A stretch of DNA of 64,000 bases from Streptomyces sp. NBC_00271 (lineage in GTDB: Bacteria > Actinomycetota > Actinomycetes > Streptomycetales > Streptomycetaceae), in NCBI RefSeq assembly GCF_036178845.1, contig NZ_CP108070.1:6820001-6884000 (forward strand). The letters run 5' to 3'. Shown piece by piece: positions 10,721 through 19,313 of the stretch. The notes under the pieces are model-generated. The model was not told where the DNA came from, did no database searches, and saw nothing but the letters and a program-made list of their open reading frames with translations. Every line of letters starts with the position of its first letter. The first letter of the stretch is position 1. The position numbers were made by a program, and so were the translations under genes.

Positions 10721-13492
10721 TCAGCCCTGTGGGCACAGGGCCCGTGACGCGTACGCCCTGACGTCCGCGTCGGAGTCCGCCGTGGCCGTGGCCAGGGCCG
10801 CGCGGGCGTCCTCGTCGATCGCGGAGTGCTGCACGAGGGCCAGGACCGTCGCCTTGCGGACGTCGGCGTTCGGGTCTTCCAGAGCCCGGGCCAGCGCCGG
10901 GACGGCGACCCGGGCCTCCGCGGCGGACAGCGCGGTCGCGGCGCCGGAGCGGACCTGCCAGGCGGGGTCGGCCTGGGCGGCGACGGCACGCACGGCCAGG
11001 GACGTCGAACAGCCGGTGACGGCCAGCGTCGCGAAGGCCGCTGCCCGGACCAGGGCGTCCGGATCGGTCGTGAGCCGGTCGAGGGTGTCCGCGACGAGCT
11101 TTCCCGGGGTCACGTTGGCGAGGGCCTTGGCCACCGTGACGCGGACCTCGCGGGACGGGTCGGCCGCGGCCCGGCTCAGGTGCTCCGCGGCGTCGACGGA
11201 GACGAGGGCGCGCACGGCCTCGACGCGGACGGCGATCTCGGGATCGGCGAGGGCGTCCGCGAACAGTTCACCGTCGCCCAGGCGCAGCGCGCGCAGGACG
11301 TCCAGGGCGGCGGCGCGTACGACGGGATCGTCCTCGGCGAGGGCGGCGGCGAGGCCTTCGCTCAGGTTCGGCTCGGCCGGCAGGGTCTCCACCAGCTCGC
11401 GCAGCGAGGCCGCGGCGGTGGCCCGTACGTCGCCGTGCGGGTCCCGGAGTGCGGCGGCGAGGGCGGGGCCGGTGCCGGGCGGCACGGTCTCGGTGAGGAC
11501 GTCGACGGCCGAGCGTCGGACAGCGGGGGACGGGTCGTCCAAGTAGGGCAGTAGCGCGGTGAGTTCGGGCTCCTGTTCCGTGAGGGCGAGAAGTTCGAGG
11601 AGGCGGGGCGAGGTGCCGGCGCCGGTGTGGTCGAGTCCCCTGCGGTCGGGATCGGTGACGGGGACCGTGCCGGAAGGGGGCGCCGAGGCCACCGGCGCGG
11701 CGTCTTGTGCCCCCGCCGTGGCGACCGGCTCCGGGTGGACCTCGCCGAGGTGTCGGGAGGCGCCGCCCGTCGGGGCGAAGTCGGGAACCGGGACGAGATA
11801 GGGGGCCACGGGACGGGCCGTGAACTTCATGGAGCCGGAGGGGGACTTGTGCAGGTCGAGGTGGTGGAACCAGGAGTCGTCGTCGCGCGCGGGATGGTCC
11901 GTGCGGTCGTGGTACAGGCCCCAGCGGGACTCCGTGCGGGCCAGGGAGGCGCGGGCCGCCATCTCCGCGCAGTCGCGGATGAACGTGACCTCGGCGCACC
12001 GCATCAGCTCGTGCGGAGTGCGGGCACCCATCTCCGCGATGTCCGCGCGCATCCGCTCGAACGCCTCCAGGGCGAGGGAGAGCCGGGCGCCGGACTTCGG
12101 CGGCGCCACGTAGTCGTTCACGAAGCGGCGGAGCTTGTACTCGACCTGGGACTGCGGGGGCCCGTCCGGGTGGTGCAGCGGGCGGTAGACCAGTTCGTGT
12201 GCGTCGCGCAGCTGGTCCTGCGGCAACTCGCCCTCGTAGGGCTTGTACTGGGCGGCGTCCGCTCCCGCGAGGTCGCCGAAGACGAACGCGCCGATCATGT
12301 AGTTGTGGGGGACACAGGCCAGGTCCCCGGCGGCGTACAGACGGGGCACGGTCGTACGGGCGTGGTCGTCGACCCGTACGCCCGAAGCGGAGTGGCCGCC
12401 GCACAGACCGATCTCGGAGATGTGCATCTCGATGTCATGGGTGCGGTAGTCGTGGCCGCGACCGGCGTGGAAGGTACCGCGCGTGGGGCGTTCGGTGGTG
12501 TGCAGAATGGACTCGAGGGCGCTGATGGACTCCTCGGGGAGGTGGCTGAGCTTGAGGTACACCGGGCCCCGGTCCGAGGCGATCTCGGCGGCGAACTCGG
12601 CCATCATCTGGCCCGACCAGTAGTCGGAGTCGACGAAGCGTTCGCCGTGCCGGTTGACCTGGTAGCCGCCGAAGGGGTTGGCGACGTAGGCGCAGGCGGG
12701 ACCGTTGTAGTCCTTGATCAGCGGGTTGATCTGGAAGCACTCGATGCCGGTGAGTTCGGCCCCGGCGTGGTAGGCCATGGCGTAGCCGTCACCGGCGTTG
12801 GTCGGGTTCTCGTACGTGCCGTAGAGGTAGCCGGAGGCGGGCAGGCCGAGGCGGCCGCAGGCGCCGGTCGCGAGGATCACGGCCCCGGCGCGTACGGAGA
12901 CGAACCGCCCGGTGCGGGTGTTGAAGCCCGCGGCACCCACCGCACGCCCCTCCGCCGTGAGGACCCGTACCGGCATCACCCGGTTCTCGATGCGGATGCG
13001 CTCGCGCATCTCGCGGCGCCGCAACTGCCGGTAGAGGACCTTCTTGACGTCCTTGCCCTCGGGCATCGGCAGCACGTACGAGCCGGAGCGGTGCACCTGG
13101 CGGACCGCGTACTCGCCGTGCTCGTCCTTTTCGAACTTCACGCCGTACGACTCCAGGCGCCGCACCATCGCGAAGCCGCGGGTCGCGGTCTGGCGGACGG
13201 TGGACTGGTCGACGATGCCGTCGTTGGCGCGGGTGATCTCGGCGACGTAGTCGTCGGGTTCGGCGCGGCCGGGGATCACGGCGTTGTTGACGCCGTCCAT
13301 GCCCATGGCGAGAGCGCCGGAATGGCGGACGTGCGCCTTCTCCAGGAGGAGGACATCGGCCCCGTGCTCGGCGGCGGTGAGTGCCGCCATGGTGCCGGCC
13401 GTGCCGCCGCCGATGACGAGGACGTCGCAGGACAGCTCTTCGGCGTCCGCGAGCGCGGGGATCTCCACGGGAGTGTCGACGGGGGTGTCCAC
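10721..13492 (-). CDS. AprA/FrdA-like FAD flavoprotein with C-terminal HEAT repeats
   Basis: The N-terminal 575 or so residues form a flavoprotein of the fumarate reductase/succinate dehydrogenase/APS-reductase-alpha superfamily. It has a dinucleotide-binding motif (VLVIGGGTAG, residues 24-33), EKAHVRHSGALAMGMDG near 51-67, and a C-terminal FAD loop with LYAAGDLACVPHNYMIGAF. After a Pro/Ala-rich linker, residues 640-923 hold about eight HEAT/PBS-lyase-type repeats (LEDPNADVRKATVLALVQ is one unit). The start is GTG. It is the last gene of a minus-strand set with a ferredoxin and an ABC importer, so the flavoprotein plus ferredoxin resembles an AprBA-type pair. The reaction is unknown. The electron carrier and tail partner are inferred, not seen. 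Confidence 0.8.
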   Translation of the reverse strand: MDTPVDTPVEIPALADAEELSCDVLVIGGGTAGTMAALTAAEHGADVLLLEKAHVRHSGALAMGMDGVNNAVIPGRAEPDDYVAEITRANDGIVDQSTVRQTATRGFAMVRRLESYGVKFEKDEHGEYAVRQVHRSGSYVLPMPEGKDVKKVLYRQLRRREMRERIRIENRVMPVRVLTAEGRAVGAAGFNTRTGRFVSVRAGAVILATGACGRLGLPASGYLYGTYENPTNAGDGYAMAYHAGAELTGIECFQINPLIKDYNGPACAYVANPFGGYQVNRHGERFVDSDYWSGQMMAEFAAEIASDRGPVYLKLSHLPEESISALESILHTTERPTRGTFHAGRGHDYRTHDIEMHISEIGLCGGHSASGVRVDDHARTTVPRLYAAGDLACVPHNYMIGAFVFGDLAGADAAQYKPYEGELPQDQLRDAHELVYRPLHHPDGPPQSQVEYKLRRFVNDYVAPPKSGARLSLALEAFERMRADIAEMGARTPHELMRCAEVTFIRDCAEMAARASLARTESRWGLYHDRTDHPARDDDSWFHHLDLHKSPSGSMKFTARPVAPYLVPVPDFAPTGGASRHLGEVHPEPVATAGAQDAAPVASAPPSGTVPVTDPDRRGLDHTGAGTSPRLLELLALTEQEPELTALLPYLDDPSPAVRRSAVDVLTETVPPGTGPALAAALRDPHGDVRATAAASLRELVETLPAEPNLSEGLAAALAEDDPVVRAAALDVLRALRLGDGELFADALADPEIAVRVEAVRALVSVDAAEHLSRAAADPSREVRVTVAKALANVTPGKLVADTLDRLTTDPDALVRAAAFATLAVTGCSTSLAVRAVAAQADPAWQVRSGAATALSAAEARVAVPALARALEDPNADVRKATVLALVQHSAIDEDARAALATATADSDADVRAYASRALCPQG
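10724..10741. terminator. Hairpin between convergent recQ and flavoprotein genes
   Basis: GCCCTGTG-GG-CACAGGGC is a perfect inverted repeat at the end of the flavoprotein reading frame, 33 bases after the recQ stop. It could terminate recQ transcription; for the flavoprotein gene it overlaps the last codons. Confidence 0.45.
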
Positions 13493-13503
13493 GAGGGTGC
13501 CTT

Positions 13504-14310
13504 TCAGGTGCTGAGGGACGTGAGGACCTCGCGGCGCAGGCTGAGCCGCGCCGGGTCGTCGAGTGCGGATCGATCACGCGGGCGCGGTACTTCACGTACG
13601 GCGAGAAGCCGGCCGGGGCTGCCGGGACCGCTGTCGTCGGCCGGGTGCCCGGAGCCGAGGAGTGCGACCCGGTCGCCCAGGAACAGCGCCTCGTCCACGT
13701 CGTGGGTGACGAAGACGACGGTCGCTCCGGTGCCGTGCAGTACCTCGACGAGGAGGCCCTGCATGCCGGCGCGGGTCTGGGCGTCGAGGGCGCCGAAGGG
13801 TTCGTCCATGAGGACGGCGCGGGGTGCTCCGGCGAGGGCGCGGGCGAGCTGGACGCGCTGGCGCTGGCCGCCGGAGACGCGATGCGGCAACTGCCGTTCG
13901 CGGTCGGCGAGTCCGACGCGGGCGAGCCAGACCGAGGCCTGCGCGCGTCGCTCGGTGCGGGACGAGCCCTTGATGGCCAGCGGGAGTTCGACGTTGGCGC
14001 GCAGGGTGCGCCAGGGAAGGAGGGCGTCCTCCTGGAAGACGAGGGCCCGGTCGGCACCGGGGCCCACCAGGGGGCGACCGTCCTGGGTGACGGTTCCGGC
14101 GAGTGCGGGCAGCAGCCCGGCGAGGGTGCGCAGGAGGGTCGACTTGCCGCAGCCGGAGGGGCCGACGACGGTGAGGATCTCGCCGGGGGTGGTGTCCAGG
14201 TCGACGCCTTCGAGGACGGGGGCGCCGGGGCGGCCGAGCGAGGCGCGGGTGAGGGACAGCCGGGTGCCGCGTGCGGCGACGGGCGTCCCGGTCTCAGACG
14301 AGGTGCTCAT
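13504..14310 (-). CDS. ABC transporter ATPase, nitrate/sulfonate/taurine (SsuB/TauB) type
   Basis: This 268-residue ATPase powers the importer encoded by the two genes before it. It has Walker A GPSGCGKSTLL (residues 50-60), a Q-loop VFQEDALLPW (from 91), the signature VSGGQRQRVQLARAL, Walker B VLMDEPFGALD and the switch histidine in FVTHDVDEALFLGD. This is the NitT/TauT-family pattern. I chose ATG 14310; upstream in-frame sequence is low-complexity Arg/Pro coding inside the permease. The start lies 17 bases inside the permease gene, and the stop is 11 bases before the flavoprotein GTG. The substrate cannot be read from the ATPase. Confidence 0.88.
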   Translation of the reverse strand: MSTSSETGTPVAARGTRLSLTRASLGRPGAPVLEGVDLDTTPGEILTVVGPSGCGKSTLLRTLAGLLPALAGTVTQDGRPLVGPGADRALVFQEDALLPWRTLRANVELPLAIKGSSRTERRAQASVWLARVGLADRERQLPHRVSGGQRQRVQLARALAGAPRAVLMDEPFGALDAQTRAGMQGLLVEVLHGTGATVVFVTHDVDEALFLGDRVALLGSGHPADDSGPGSPGRLLAVREVPRPRDRSALDDPARLSLRREVLTSLST

Positions 14311-15151
14311 CGCACACCCCCTCCTCGCGGACAGGCTCCGGGACGGACGAGACCGGGGCGGGGGCCCTGCGCACGCGCGCCGCGGCGACGTACTCGGTGC
14401 GTGGCAGCCACCGGGTGAGCCATCGCCCCACGCGCTCGACGGCCGTGGAGGTGACCCAGCCCAGCACACCGATCGTGACCATGCCGACGAAGACACCGGG
14501 ATAGTCGACGACGGTGTAGTCCTGCCAGGTGCGGTAGCCGACGCCGTACTGGCCGGAGATCATCTCGGCGGAGATCACACAGATCCACGAGACGCCGATG
14601 CCGACCGAGAGACCGCCGAAGATCCCGGGGAGGGCGCCGGGCAGGACGACCGAGCCGAGGATCCGCCATCGGCCGCCGCCCATGGTGCGCACCGCCTCCT
14701 CCCACACGGGGACGAGGGCCCGAACCGCGTGCCGGGTGGAGACCAGGACCGGGAAGAAGGCGGCGGCGCAGGTGATGAAGACGATGCCCTGTTCGTTGCT
14801 GGGGAAGAGGAGGATCGCCACCGGGACGAGCGCGATCGCGGGGATCGGCCTGAGCACCTCCACCAGCGGGCCGAGCAGGTCCTCGGCGAGGCGCGAGCGG
14901 GCCACGAGCACGCCCGTGGCCACCCCCAGGACGGCCGCAAGCAGGAAGCCGGTGAGGATCCGGGTGAGGCTGTCGGTGAGGTCCGTCCAGTAGTCGTGGC
15001 CGCCGAGGCGGCCAGCGAAGGCACGGGCCACGTCGGCGACGGTCGGGAACTGCGAGAAGCGCAGCCAGAGGTCGACGTTCAGGCTGGTCAGCAGCTGCCA
15101 GGCGGTCAGGGCCACGGCGAGCGACGCGGCCCTGACGAGATACCGGGTCAT
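14294..15151 (-). CDS. ABC transporter permease, nitrate/sulfonate/taurine type
   Basis: This 285-residue integral membrane protein has about six helices and the EAA loop typical of binding-protein-dependent importers (EEAVRTMGGGRWRILGSVVL, followed by PGALPGIFGGLSVGIGVSW). The stretch EVLRPIPAIALVPVAILLF is a hallmark of SsuC/TauC-type permeases. The start ATG at 15151 overlaps the binding-protein stop by four bases, so the genes are translationally coupled. Confidence 0.88.
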   Translation of the reverse strand: MTRYLVRAASLAVALTAWQLLTSLNVDLWLRFSQFPTVADVARAFAGRLGGHDYWTDLTDSLTRILTGFLLAAVLGVATGVLVARSRLAEDLLGPLVEVLRPIPAIALVPVAILLFPSNEQGIVFITCAAAFFPVLVSTRHAVRALVPVWEEAVRTMGGGRWRILGSVVLPGALPGIFGGLSVGIGVSWICVISAEMISGQYGVGYRTWQDYTVVDYPGVFVGMVTIGVLGWVTSTAVERVGRWLTRWLPRTEYVAAARVRRAPAPVSSVPEPVREEGVCDEHLV

Positions 15152-16497
15152 GACGCCCGCTCCAGCGCGGAGGCGTACGAGATCGTGTGCGCGCCCTGGT
15201 GGCCGGCGAGGTACGCCAGGGCTGTCGCCGCCGTGACGAAGGGGCGCAGGTCGCTGCCGTCGGCCACCCACACCGCCCGGTCGGCGAACCACAGGGTGCC
15301 GGTCGTGGCGTCGGGGACGTACGCGGCGCGGACGGTGTCGCGGTGGGAGGACACGTAGTGGAGGAGAGCGGAGGGGGAGGCGAAGGTAAGGGTCGAGGAG
15401 GCGCCCTTGGGCCACACCTCGCTCGCGGCCGGTGGAGGTGACGCGGCGAGCTGATCGGCGTACGCGGTCGGGCCGAGGGCCCGCTTCACGTACTGGTCGT
15501 CGACGAAGGCGTCCACGTCGACGTCGCCCACGAGCTTCGCCGACTTCAGGACGGAGACGTCCTTCTTCAGCGCGGAGATCAGCTGGGACTTGAGGGCCGG
15601 GTCGAAGGTGGCGATGCCGTGAGCGCCGTTGTAGAGGTAGACGACCTCAGCGGGCAGATCGGTCGCCTTCGCGACCTTCTGGGCGGCGGCCAGCGGGTGG
15701 TCGTGCAGATAGGCCGTCGCCTCCGACTGCGCCCGGAGGAAGGCCTCCAGCACGGCCGGACGCTTCTTCGCGAAGTCCTCGCGGGCGGTGACGCCGTGGA
15801 AGGTCGGCAGATCGAGTGCGGCGCCGTCGTACAGGGCCTTCGCCTTGCCCTGGAAGGCGAGCAGGCCGGGCCAGGCGACGAACTGCGACAGCGCGTCGGT
15901 GCTGCCCGCGGTGAGGGCCGAAGCGCCCACCGCGGGCTGCTGGTTGAGCTTCTGGATGCCCCTGTCCGGGTCGATTCCGGCGCGCTGCAGGGCTCGTACG
16001 AGGGTGCCGTCGGCCGCCGAACCGATGCTGGTGGACACCTTCTTGCCGCGCAGGTCGTCGAGGGTGGCGAGCTTCGAGTCCGGCGCCGTGACGATGGTGT
16101 TGAGGCCGCCTCGGAGGTTGTAGCCGGTGACGGAGACGAGGCGGGTGGGGCGGCCGAGCTGTTTGCCGCGGGCCGCGTTGATCAGCAGCGGGAAGTCACC
16201 CATCGAGCCGATGTCGATCTTCCCGGCGGTCATCTGGGCGGTGATCGGGGCGCCGGTCGCGTAGTCCTGCCAGTTCACCTTGTACGTGGTGCCGTCGCTC
16301 AGGGCGTTCAACTCCCTCTCGAAGGAGCCGAGGGAACGAAGCAGGGTTCCCGCCGTGACGGTGTTGATGGTCTTGGACTGGTAGCCGACCGTGATGGTGA
16401 CCGTGGAGCCGGCGCCGGTCGTGGTGCCGCTGCCGCAGGCGGTGAGAGGAAGCACGAGGGCGGCCGTGGCCAGGGCGGCGAATGCCTTGAGTTTCAT
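15148..16497 (-). CDS. ABC substrate-binding lipoprotein with NosL-like C-terminal domain
   Basis: This 449-residue protein begins with a lipoprotein signal peptide and lipobox (LPLTAC|GSG, cysteine about residue 21). It is therefore a membrane-anchored binding protein. Residues 35-350 look like the nitrate/sulfonate-binding family (TAQMTAGKIDIGSMGDFPLL; FVAWPGLLAFQGKAKALYDG). The last 85 residues are extra: LWFADRAVWVADGSDLRPF followed by AATALAYLAGHQGAHTISY resembles the C-terminal half of NosL, the nitrous-oxide reductase copper-delivery lipoprotein. The NosL-type Cys/Met copper ligands are not evident. The ferredoxin gene ends 16 bases upstream and the permease overlaps downstream. Confidence 0.85.
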   Translation of the reverse strand: MKLKAFAALATAALVLPLTACGSGTTTGAGSTVTITVGYQSKTINTVTAGTLLRSLGSFERELNALSDGTTYKVNWQDYATGAPITAQMTAGKIDIGSMGDFPLLINAARGKQLGRPTRLVSVTGYNLRGGLNTIVTAPDSKLATLDDLRGKKVSTSIGSAADGTLVRALQRAGIDPDRGIQKLNQQPAVGASALTAGSTDALSQFVAWPGLLAFQGKAKALYDGAALDLPTFHGVTAREDFAKKRPAVLEAFLRAQSEATAYLHDHPLAAAQKVAKATDLPAEVVYLYNGAHGIATFDPALKSQLISALKKDVSVLKSAKLVGDVDVDAFVDDQYVKRALGPTAYADQLAASPPPAASEVWPKGASSTLTFASPSALLHYVSSHRDTVRAAYVPDATTGTLWFADRAVWVADGSDLRPFVTAATALAYLAGHQGAHTISYASALERAS

Positions 16498-16512
16498 GGG
16501 AGTTCGGTCCTC

Positions 16513-16740
16513 TCACCGGAGGAGGTAGGGCATGTTGACCGTGACGGCCCCGGTGGGGCAGCGGGCCGCGCAGGGGCCGCAGTACCAGCACTCGTCGACG
16601 TGCATGTACGCCTTGCCGTTGCTCTCGTCGATGGCGAGGGAGTCCAACGGGCACATGTCCACGCAGAGCGTGCAGCCGTCGATGCACTTCGACTCGTCGA
16701 TGGTCACGGGCACGTCGGCCCGCTGGGGCGCCAAGGGCAT
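16513..16740 (-). CDS. Small 2x[4Fe-4S] ferredoxin (AprB-like partner)
   Basis: This 75-residue ferredoxin has two cluster motifs, C19-x3-C23-x2-C26-x3-C30-P and C51-x2-C54-x2-C57-x3-C61-P. The first has an extra residue between its first two cysteines (CIDGCTLCVDMCP), unlike the standard CxxC spacing. Aromatics flank the second cluster (CWYCGPC), as in APS-reductase beta-type ferredoxins. It sits first among the structural genes of the set, after the GntR regulator. The likely role is electron transfer with the flavoprotein at 10721-13492; this pairing is inferred. Confidence 0.88.
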   Translation of the reverse strand: MPLAPQRADVPVTIDESKCIDGCTLCVDMCPLDSLAIDESNGKAYMHVDECWYCGPCAARCPTGAVTVNMPYLLR

Positions 16741-16906
16741 GGCTGTCTCCAGAAAAGTCGTGCGTGGGATGAACCGGAAGGACCCTTCGAAACGATGAAG
16801 GGGTGGAGGGGCGCGGCGGTGAGGGGCGCGGCGGTGAAAGGGAGCTGTGGTGGGGGGCGTGGTGCGGTGAGGAAGGGAGGTGACGGTGGCGTGGTGAGCA
16901 GAGGCG

Positions 16907-17698
16907 TCAGAGCGCGCGGTTGAGCTGGCCGCTCATCGTGATGCGGTCGCCGCGGAAGCGGATGAACTCCAGGTCCACGGGGCGGCCGTCGGCGAGGTGA
17001 GTGAGCCGCTCCAGCATGAGGACGGCCGCACCGCGGGGCGCTTGCAGGACGGCCGCCGAGTGTGCGTCGGAGTTGACCGCCTCCAGGGTGATCTCGGCGT
17101 GCCCCAGCGGCTGGCCGGCGATGGCTTCCAGGAGGCGGAAGACATCGGTGTTCTCCAGGTCGGCGCCGAGCAGGGCGGTGCCGAGGTCGAGCGGGATGTA
17201 GGTGAGGTCGAGGGAGAGAGGGAGTCCGTCGAGGCGGCGGAGGCGTTCGATGTAGAGGACGTCGGCGCCGGGGGCGATACGGAGGCGGTCGGCCACGGGG
17301 GTGGGCGCGGCCACGGGGCCGACCGTGCGGACCTCGTTGGTGACCTGGCCGTGTTCGCGCAGGGTCTCCGCGAGTCCCATCAGCCGGTCGAGTCCGTGCG
17401 GGTACTTCTGGGCGACGACGACGGTGCCGACGCCGGGGAGGCGCTGCACCAATCCCTCCGCGCGGAGCAGGTCCAGGGCCTGGCGGACGGTGTTGCGCGA
17501 GGCGCGGTAGTCGGTGCCGAGGGCGGCTTCGTGCGGCAGGGCGCCGTCCGGGAAACCGCCGGTCAGCACCTGGTGGCGGAGCAGGTCGGCGAGTTGCCTC
17601 GCCCGGTCCGCGCGCAGCCGACGCCGGTGGGCGGCGACGGTGGTCGCGCCGGGGCCGGCGTGCTCTCGGACGCGTTCGGTGGGCATGCGACGGACCAT
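16907..17698 (-). CDS. GntR-family regulator, HutC/UTRA type
   Basis: This 263-residue regulator has an N-terminal winged helix (RASRNTVRQALDLLRAEGLV, with the following LPGVGTVV wing) and a C-terminal UTRA ligand-binding domain (YIERLRRLDGLPLSLDLTYI; VLMLERLTHLADGRPVDLEF). GntR/HutC proteins are usually repressors released by a small metabolite. It is upstream of and co-oriented with the ferredoxin/ABC/flavoprotein genes, with a 166-base gap that could hold their promoter. Two starts are possible, ATG 17698 and ATG 17686; neither has a clear ribosome-binding site. Confidence 0.85.
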   Translation of the reverse strand: MVRRMPTERVREHAGPGATTVAAHRRRLRADRARQLADLLRHQVLTGGFPDGALPHEAALGTDYRASRNTVRQALDLLRAEGLVQRLPGVGTVVVAQKYPHGLDRLMGLAETLREHGQVTNEVRTVGPVAAPTPVADRLRIAPGADVLYIERLRRLDGLPLSLDLTYIPLDLGTALLGADLENTDVFRLLEAIAGQPLGHAEITLEAVNSDAHSAAVLQAPRGAAVLMLERLTHLADGRPVDLEFIRFRGDRITMSGQLNRAL

Positions 17699-18089
17699 AC
17701 CGACGGGGTGCGGGTGGTGGTGTTGCTGGAGTGTTGCGCCACCTGTCGATGGTGAAGGTCGGTGGTTGGCCTGCGGTTTTGGCCGGGAGGAGGGGAGATC
17801 TGCCACCCGTGGGGGCGCGGTGTGGGGCGGGGGTGTCTTGTGGGTGCGGGGGCGTGGGGCCGACGGGGTAGGGGTCGTCGCCCCCGCCGCCCCTACCCGT
17901 CCCATCCCAGGGGCTCCGCCCCTTCGACCCCCTGGGCTGCCCTCCCCGGGGGAACCACCGCGGGGCTTCGCCCCTGCCACCCCGGCGGGGTTTGCACCCC
18001 CGGAACAGTGCGGGCCCATTGCCCTTGGATTCCGCCGGGGTTGTTGCCCCAGACTCCGCCGGGGCAGTTGCCCCCGGACGCCGCTGGAG
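17699..18089. repeat. Gene-free spacer with GC-rich palindromic repeats
   Basis: No gene is supported here. The spacer separates the GntR start from the fumarylacetoacetase stop. From about 17880 it is filled with short GC palindromes of the type GGGGC-(3-5)-GCCCC, for example GGGGCTCCGCCCC and GGGGCAGTTGCCCC. Bases 17878-17922 recur almost exactly, in inverted orientation, at 43545-43590. This may be a dispersed extragenic repeat family, and hairpins here could stop transcription. Confidence 0.7.
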
Positions 18090-19313
18090 TCAGGAGGGGT
18101 TGGGTGCCGGGGTGATGCGGCCCCTCACCTCGCCCAGTCCCACTCGTGTGCCGCCGGGGCCCGGGGCCCAGGCCGTCAGGGTGACCTCGTCGCCGTCCTC
18201 CAGGAAGGCCCGCTTGCCGTCGGGGAGGTCAAGGGTGTCGCGGCCGTTCCAGGTGAGTTCCAGGAGGGAGCCGCGTTCGTGCTCGGAGGGGCCGCTGACC
18301 GTTCCCGAGCCGTACAGGTCGCCGGTGCGCAGGGAGGCTCCGTTGACCGTCATGTGGGCCAGTTGCTGGGCGGCCGTCCAGTACATGGTGGAGAAGGGGG
18401 GTTCGGAGACGACGTGGCCGTTGACGGCGACGGAGATACGGAGGTCGTAGCCGCCGGGCTCGTCCTCGGAGTCGTCCAGGTAGGGGAGGAGCTGGTGCGT
18501 GCGGGCCGGGGGCGCGACCCGTGCGTCGTCCAGCGCGTCGAGCGGGGTGATCCAGGCCGACACGGAGGTGGCGAAGGACTTGCCGAGGAAGGGGCCGAGC
18601 GGGACGTACTCCCAGGCCTGGATGTCGCGCGCCGACCAGTCGTTGAGGAGGCAGAGGCCGAAGACGTGGTCGCGGAAGGAGGAGAGCGGGACGGACGTGC
18701 CCCTGGTCGAGGGTGCGCCGACCACGAAGCCGACCTCCGCCTCGATGTCGAGCCGGACGGAGGGGCCGAAGACGGGGGCGGTGTCGGAAGGAGCCTTGCG
18801 CTGGCCCGAGGGGCGGACCACCTCCGTGCCCGACACCACGACCGTGCCGGAGCGGCCGTGGTAGCCGATCGGCAGGTGCTTCCAGTTGGGGGTGAGGGAG
18901 TCGGTGGCGTCGGGGCGGAAGATCTGTCCGACGTTCCGGGCGTGGTTCTCGGAGGCGTAGAAGTCGACGTAGTCCGCGACCTCGAAGGGGAGGTGCAGGG
19001 TCACCTCGGAGAGAGGGTGCAGGAGGGGTGCGATGGTCTCCCGGTGGGCCGGGACCGTCACCCAGGCGGTGAGTGCGCGGCGTACGTCGGACCAGGCCGT
19101 GCGGCCGGCGGCGAGCAGCGGGTTCAGGGTGGGCTGCGCGAGCAGTTCGGCGTAGGGGGAGCCGAGTGCCCGGGCGGTCGCTCCCGCGTCGAGGACGTGG
19201 TCGCCGAGCCGGACGCCGACGCTCCGCTCGGACGCTCCGGCCCGGGAGAAGACGCCGTAGGGGAGGTTGTGCGGGCCGAAGGGATCGCCCTCGGGGACAT
19301 CGAAGGGGGGCAT
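18090..19313 (-). CDS. fahA: Fumarylacetoacetase
   Basis: This enzyme hydrolyses 4-fumarylacetoacetate to fumarate and acetoacetate, the last step of tyrosine/homogentisate breakdown. The 407-residue length fits the family. The active-site region is clear: DFYASENHARNVG (D117, H124 by analogy with the metal-binding Asp and catalytic His of mammalian FAH). It is followed by PNWKHLPIGYHGRSGTVVVS and the metal-ligand segment RLDIEAEVGFVVG, then LLNDWSARDIQAWEYVPLGP. No other tyrosine-catabolic gene is visible nearby. The gene is divergent from the ATP-grasp gene. Confidence 0.94.
   Translation of the reverse strand: MPPFDVPEGDPFGPHNLPYGVFSRAGASERSVGVRLGDHVLDAGATARALGSPYAELLAQPTLNPLLAAGRTAWSDVRRALTAWVTVPAHRETIAPLLHPLSEVTLHLPFEVADYVDFYASENHARNVGQIFRPDATDSLTPNWKHLPIGYHGRSGTVVVSGTEVVRPSGQRKAPSDTAPVFGPSVRLDIEAEVGFVVGAPSTRGTSVPLSSFRDHVFGLCLLNDWSARDIQAWEYVPLGPFLGKSFATSVSAWITPLDALDDARVAPPARTHQLLPYLDDSEDEPGGYDLRISVAVNGHVVSEPPFSTMYWTAAQQLAHMTVNGASLRTGDLYGSGTVSGPSEHERGSLLELTWNGRDTLDLPDGKRAFLEDGDEVTLTAWAPGPGGTRVGLGEVRGRITPAPNPS

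Noticed and set aside
13504..14057. A frameshift in the ABC ATPase end
   Set aside because: A neighbouring frame gives a plausible-looking end, but the frame used ends in PRPRDRSALDDPARLSLRRE, which is the usual C-terminus of this family.
11627..15358. A 1243-codon plus-strand open frame opposite the flavoprotein and ABC genes
   Set aside because: It is a shadow of third-position GC bias; it has no recognisable domain and overlaps well-supported genes on the other strand.
17699..18089. A CRISPR array in the repeat-rich spacer
   Set aside because: Units are short GC palindromes with irregular spacing, there are no unique spacers of constant length, and no cas genes are present.
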